From the NCBI GenBank assembly GCA_002369025.1, contig DFDV01000077.1, forward strand, positions 18,987 through 36,571: a DNA stretch of 17,585 nucleotides, given 5' to 3'. The DNA comes from Treponema sp. UBA3819 (GTDB taxonomy: Bacteria; Spirochaetota; Spirochaetia; Treponematales; Treponemataceae). The notes under the pieces are model-generated. The model saw only the letters and a list, made by a program, of their open reading frames with translations, was not told the origin of the DNA and searched no databases. Each line of letters begins with the position of its first letter. Position 1 is the stretch's first letter. Below, in pieces: positions 14,024-17,585 of the stretch. Position numbers and translations under genes: made by a program.

Positions 14024-15043
14024 CTAGCGGTATGTTCTGCTTTCCTGACTGTCTGCAAAGGTAAAGTCGCCGGTAAAAAAGTCAGGACTTACGGCCGCCA
14101 TGTTCAGACGAATCTCCCAGTGCAGGTGAGGGCCTGTTGCAAGTCCGGTTGCGCCTGAAAGACCAAGCAGTTCACCCTGCTTTACAATCTGTCCTTCTTT
14201 TACATCCAGTCTGCTCATGTGATAGTAGAGGCTGTAGAGACCCGGCAGGTGTTCTATGCAGATGCTCCAGCCGGTGGATACCCTGTCTTCTGCCATGACA
14301 ACTTTTCCTGGACCACAGGCGCGGACTTTGCTTCCTGTGGGGATGCCGTAGTCTATGCCGTAATGCAGGCTGGTAGAAGATTTTCCGTTGCTGTAGGCAT
14401 AGACGCGCCTGTCTGCAAAAAATGAAGTACGGCGGGTGGCTGGATTTGGAGCCGAAAATGCAGAAAGGGAATATATGCTTTCCGGATTTTTTGCCTTCAG
14501 AATTTCATTCAGCCGGTTTATCTGATTAACTCTTGTTTTTGATGTGTCTGTCTTAATGGCTGTGTTGGAGGCGTTCAGGGGAATTGTTTCTGACACAAAC
14601 TCTTTTGCAATAACAGTGACAGGCAGGGAAAACTCGTATTCGGGCTGACCAAAGGCGGAAAAAATGATTTTAAGTTCATAGTCCCCCTCCTTGCAGTAAG
14701 AAGACAGGGGAAGACCTGCCAGAAGTACATCATTTTTAGCGGGTGAGCTTGCCTCTTTGCTTTTGTTGATGATGTACATGTCTGTTTTGTCAATTGATTT
14801 TGCTTCGTTTCCGTCACTGACTCTGGTAAAAAAGTGCATGCTTGCGGTGGAAGTGCCTGTGAGCTTGCGTATTTTTTTTGTGCGGGGCTTTAAAATGAGA
14901 CGGGCAAAAACAGCATCTCCCGGCTGCACTTCTTTGTTGTACTGAATGCTTAAGGAGTAATCATTTGTCTGCCAGCGGCCGATTTCCGCAAATGCGCTGA
15001 AAGAAAGAAAAAATGTAAAAATCAGCAGACTCAGTTTTTTCAT
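14024..15043 (-). CDS. Secreted M23 (LytM-type) metallopeptidase
   Basis: 339 residues. Signal peptide 1-19 ends SAFA, so the protein enters the periplasm. Residues 20-150 form a beta-rich N-terminal domain without a name I can give. The C-terminal M23 domain has an intact zinc site: His227 and Asp231 in HYGIDYG, His275 in YYHMSRL, and His306/His308 in GPHLHWEI. The family cuts peptidoglycan cross-bridges or stems, so a role in cell-wall remodelling is likely. Its ATG overlaps the recJ stop by four bases (ATGA) and AAGGAAAA precedes it, so it is translationally coupled to recJ. Confidence 0.92.
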   Translation of the reverse strand: MKKLSLLIFTFFLSFSAFAEIGRWQTNDYSLSIQYNKEVQPGDAVFARLILKPRTKKIRKLTGTSTASMHFFTRVSDGNEAKSIDKTDMYIINKSKEASSPAKNDVLLAGLPLSSYCKEGDYELKIIFSAFGQPEYEFSLPVTVIAKEFVSETIPLNASNTAIKTDTSKTRVNQINRLNEILKAKNPESIYSLSAFSAPNPATRRTSFFADRRVYAYSNGKSSTSLHYGIDYGIPTGSKVRACGPGKVVMAEDRVSTGWSICIEHLPGLYSLYYHMSRLDVKEGQIVKQGELLGLSGATGLATGPHLHWEIRLNMAAVSPDFFTGDFTFADSQESRTYR

Positions 15044-17175
15044 ACGCTTTTCCTTACATCTTTTAAAATCATCTGTGGTGTTTCTGTTCCGTTAAAGAGA
15101 TTGCGGTTGATTTCGTAGAGAACGTCTACATGATCGCCTTTTACAAAGTCCCGGCCCAGTCTTTCGCCTTCACCCCAGAAAAGGGCCGGCCATTTGTATT
15201 CGCCTGCGTCCAGCGTGAGCTTTAAGTGCATGCGCTCTGATTTTCCTATCAGCTGGGCGTCTGCAATTCTGAGAGACTGAGACATAAAGGTGAGGGGACG
15301 GTTTTCTTCGCCGTAAGGTTCAAATGTGTCCACAATGTTCAGTACATCAGGCTTGAGGTAGGGTGGCGGAAGTTCTGCGTCCACGTCGATGGATTCGCTG
15401 GTATCAGGTTCCAGTTCAATGGTGGGGGCAAGCAGTTCCAGTTCTCTGGTGAAGTCTGCAAGCCTTTCCTTTTTGAGGCTGAATCCTGCCGCGGAATTGT
15501 GACCGCCGTGGTTCAAAAAGAGATCGTTCATTTTGTTCAGGAATTTTGTCACATCGTAGCCGCGGCAGCTTCGCATGGAGCCTATAACGGTGTCGTCCAC
15601 CATTGTTGCCACAAGGGCGGGAACATTGTACTGGCTGCAGAGTTTTCCTGCCACCAGACCTGAAATACCCCTGTGAATGCGCTGGTCAATGACTACACAA
15701 AGTTTGTCCGCGTGTTTTGCGAGGCTTTTTTCTGCGTTTTCCATGGCATAGCCAAAGGCTTCGCTTCCCAGCTGCTTGCGCTGATTGTTCAGTTCTACAA
15801 TTTGATTTGCAAGTTCATCCCTGTGCGCCGGATCTTCTTCCATAAATAATTCAGCCGCCAGTTCCGGTTGCCCCAGCCGGCCTGCCGCATTCAGAACCGG
15901 CACTACAGACCATGATAAGTCTGTACTGGTTATGCGTTTACCCAGCATGCCCTGATGTGAAAGCAGTTCCATGAGTCCCGGCCGGACCTTTCCCCCGTTG
16001 ATGGCGGCAAGCCCGTGGTGAAGGAAAATTCTGTTTTCGTTTTTCAGAGGCATTACATCAGCCAGGGCCGCAAGTGCCACCAGCTGCAGTTCTTTTTCTT
16101 CTGCCCTGGCATTCTGGGGAAACTGACTGGCAAGCAGTTTGTTCATGTAGGTGACAAAAATATTGTAAAAGCCTTCTATCTCTGTTGCCTTTCCGGGGTT
16201 GTAGCGGGCAATTTTGGAGAGTGACTTTAAGCGTACCAGGGAAAGATTTGCCACAGAGGAAATGTATTTTGCAATTTCAGGACGAATGTCCATCAGGTTA
16301 AAGGCAACGCCCTTTCCAAATATATCCGTCAGCATGCGCTCAGTCTGAGCCCCGTCCCAGACAAAAATCTGCTGTCCACGCAGAAAATCCATAAGGCGGG
16401 TTTTGTCTATGGAAATGCTGCCCGGGATGATTGTTTCTTCCAGTATGGCTTTCTGCACAAGGTTTTCTACTTTCATGCAGCTTATAGTGTAGGCTTCGTT
16501 TACCGGCCGGACGGAAAGAAGACAGATTTCCTGCTTGTACAGTTCACTCTGGGCAAAGCGCAGGGCACTTGTTGTCTTAAAGGCTACGGCACAGCCGGAA
16601 ATGTCCGGAAAGGGGTAGCCTGAATCCTGGCACTTCGCATCTACAATGATAGCGGGTGAGGGAAGTATTTCCGGCGGATTGTGATGGTCAAGCACGATGA
16701 CATCAATGCCCAGTGATGAAGCATAGGCAATTTCTTCCGTGTTTGAAATGCCGCAGTCTACGGTTACGATGAGGCTTCCGTAATCAGCGGCAAAAGCGTC
16801 TATGGCAGCCTTGTTCAGGCCATAAGCATCATTTCCCCCGGGAAGTTTCCAGCGGGTGTCCAGCCCCAGGGAGATAAAACAGTCGTAGAGGACAGTCGTG
16901 CTGGTAACGCCGTCTACATCCCGGTCTCCAAAGATAAGCACTTTTTCCCCTTCGTCTCTTGCCTGCAGAATGCGGTCTACGGCATCCTCCATGTTGGCAA
17001 ACAAAAAGGGATTGTGAAGAAAACGTTTGTCATCTTCCAGAAAATACTGTATATCTTCACCCGAAGTAATGCCACGACGAATCAGAATGGATGCAGTGAG
17101 AGGATCAATACCGTACTTATCGTGCAGTTCTCTGGTCTGCTCCCGGGCGACAGGTTTTTTGTTCCAAATTTTCAT
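15040..17175 (-). CDS. recJ: Single-stranded-DNA exonuclease RecJ with DnaQ-like insertion
   Basis: 711 residues, longer than the common 550-600. RecJ degrades single-stranded DNA 5' to 3' in recombination and repair. DHH-family motifs are complete: GDRDVDG (83-89), VDCG (139-142), DHH (163-165), ALADVMPL (370-377, Asp373), NAAGRLG (429-435), RGISGLVAGKL (502-512) and the DHHA1 motif HGGH (556-559) with AAGF. A C-terminal OB-like domain follows (about 600-711). Between SGCAVAFKTTSAL and the Asp373 motif, where other RecJ proteins have a short link, lie about 150 extra residues (208-362) that resemble a degenerate DnaQ-type exonuclease. The start shares one base with the upstream phosphorylase stop (TGATG) and AAGGAAA lies before it. 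Confidence 0.95.
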   Translation of the reverse strand: MKIWNKKPVAREQTRELHDKYGIDPLTASILIRRGITSGEDIQYFLEDDKRFLHNPFLFANMEDAVDRILQARDEGEKVLIFGDRDVDGVTSTTVLYDCFISLGLDTRWKLPGGNDAYGLNKAAIDAFAADYGSLIVTVDCGISNTEEIAYASSLGIDVIVLDHHNPPEILPSPAIIVDAKCQDSGYPFPDISGCAVAFKTTSALRFAQSELYKQEICLLSVRPVNEAYTISCMKVENLVQKAILEETIIPGSISIDKTRLMDFLRGQQIFVWDGAQTERMLTDIFGKGVAFNLMDIRPEIAKYISSVANLSLVRLKSLSKIARYNPGKATEIEGFYNIFVTYMNKLLASQFPQNARAEEKELQLVALAALADVMPLKNENRIFLHHGLAAINGGKVRPGLMELLSHQGMLGKRITSTDLSWSVVPVLNAAGRLGQPELAAELFMEEDPAHRDELANQIVELNNQRKQLGSEAFGYAMENAEKSLAKHADKLCVVIDQRIHRGISGLVAGKLCSQYNVPALVATMVDDTVIGSMRSCRGYDVTKFLNKMNDLFLNHGGHNSAAGFSLKKERLADFTRELELLAPTIELEPDTSESIDVDAELPPPYLKPDVLNIVDTFEPYGEENRPLTFMSQSLRIADAQLIGKSERMHLKLTLDAGEYKWPALFWGEGERLGRDFVKGDHVDVLYEINRNLFNGTETPQMILKDVRKSV
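15954..16554 (-). other. DnaQ-like insertion in RecJ (residues 208-408 approx.; core 208-362)
   Basis: The core insert (residues 208-362, about 16554-16090) reads in the order of a DEDD exonuclease: a domain part with PGSISID, then FLRGQQIFVWDGAQTERML, which matches the place of the exonuclease VAHNxxFDxxFL segment, then a LSLVRLKSLSKIARYNPG helix, then a GFYNIFVTYMNKLL helix where family members have HxAxxDAxAT. The acidic and His catalytic residues are not at the expected places, so the insert would be non-catalytic. The match is by eye and may be wrong. The lower coordinate also includes the following DHH motif. Confidence 0.4.
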
Positions 17176-17585
17176 CAGTGGATTTCCTTGTAGATGAGAA
17201 CTTCTTTTGCCGGAGCTTCATCTGTATAGAAAATCGCTTCGTCTTTGAGCATTTTTACTGCGGGTTCAAGACAGGCCTGGTCTTTGCCGTACACATCCAG
17301 AATCAAGTCACCCTTTGACACTTTGTCGCCGGTCTTTTTGTGGATGATAAAACCTGCATCCGGGCAGACTGACTCGCTTGTTTTGTTTCGTCCCACACCC
17401 AGATACACGCCGGCAAGCCCTGTCTTAAATGCGTCCAAGCGCAAAAATCCGTCTTTCTCCGCCACAATCTGAGTGTGGAAGTTTGACCGGCGTTTTCCGA
17501 TTTCAGAAAGCAGTTTGTCGGGATTTCCTCCCTGCTGCTCAACATTTTTCAGGAAACGCTTCAGGGCTTCTCCGCTTTCCACGGC
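17175..17585 (-). CDS. Pyrimidine-nucleoside (thymidine) phosphorylase, C-terminal part
   Basis: Partial: the reading frame runs off the window end, and 136 residues of a protein usually about 430 long are visible. The first codon seen in some readings (17582) is an internal GTG. Visible segments are typical of the C-terminal domain of pyrimidine-nucleoside phosphorylases: SGEALKRFLKNVEQQGGNPD, LRLDAFKTGLAGVYLGVGRNK, DAGFIIHKKTGDKVSKGD and the final PAVKMLKDEAIF. The enzyme splits thymidine or uridine with phosphate to the base and (deoxy)ribose 1-phosphate in nucleoside salvage. DeoA and Pdp cannot be told apart from this part. It ends with a one-base stop/start overlap with recJ, so the two are co-translated. 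Confidence 0.88.
   Translation of the reverse strand, partial: AVESGEALKRFLKNVEQQGGNPDKLLSEIGKRRSNFHTQIVAEKDGFLRLDAFKTGLAGVYLGVGRNKTSESVCPDAGFIIHKKTGDKVSKGDLILDVYGKDQACLEPAVKMLKDEAIFYTDEAPAKEVLIYKEIH

Noticed and set aside
14043..14087. Inverted repeat TCCTGACT/AGTCAGGA near the kinase/M23 junction as a terminator
   Set aside because: The 29-base loop is too long, the repeat lies inside the M23 coding region and no T-run follows on either strand in the right position.

Overview
The window looks like the chromosome of a host-associated spirochaete, most likely a Treponema. This is inferred from the protein content (a two-membrane envelope system with a LolA-like protein, a short CstA, a Hanks-type kinase beside an FHA protein, and a RecJ with an unusual insertion) and from moderate GC content. 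No rRNA or other taxonomic marker is present, so the assignment is tentative. Coding density is high. I see no tRNA, rRNA, CRISPR array, insertion sequence or phage gene.

Region 1 (about 1-5690, minus strand) is an envelope operon. It is read as an RND/MMPL-type inner-membrane transporter (5474-2595), then a secreted periplasmic LolA-like protein (2577-1789), then an outer-membrane beta-barrel (1677-22). The RND protein carries three tandem D(D/N)FGFGS(S)EG repeats in a periplasmic loop. The mature N-terminus of the barrel begins with the same ADDFGF motif, encoded by an identical 20-bp DNA stretch. The barrel also holds an alanine-rich helical-hairpin insertion. A good sigma70-type promoter (5570-5598) drives the operon. 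Next to it is a 48-bp almost perfect palindrome made of two TTAAGAA-N2-TTCTTAA dyads, and an ArsR-family regulator is read divergently from the other side (5693). This is the best candidate in the window for an undescribed system: a regulated machine spanning both membranes that probably moves lipid or another hydrophobic cargo.

Region 2 (5693-8981, plus strand) holds the ArsR regulator, a beta-phosphoglucomutase-like HAD hydrolase, an unrecognised 162-residue soluble protein and a CstA-family transporter, ending at a strong intrinsic terminator (9003-9051). The unrecognised gene has a promoter whose predicted start lies 1-2 bases before its ATG, so its mRNA is probably leaderless.

Region 3 (9141-14022, plus strand) is a signalling operon: a PAS-like/GGDEF/GAF-like diguanylate cyclase (also apparently leaderless), a small FHA phosphothreonine reader, a calcineurin/PPP-like phosphatase and a membrane-anchored Ser/Thr kinase. 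Kinase, reader and a likely phosphatase sit together with a c-di-GMP synthase.

Region 4 (14024-17585, minus strand) is a tightly overlapping operon: the C-terminal part of a pyrimidine-nucleoside phosphorylase (cut by the window end), RecJ and a secreted M23 peptidase. It meets the kinase gene tail to tail with one base between the stop codons.
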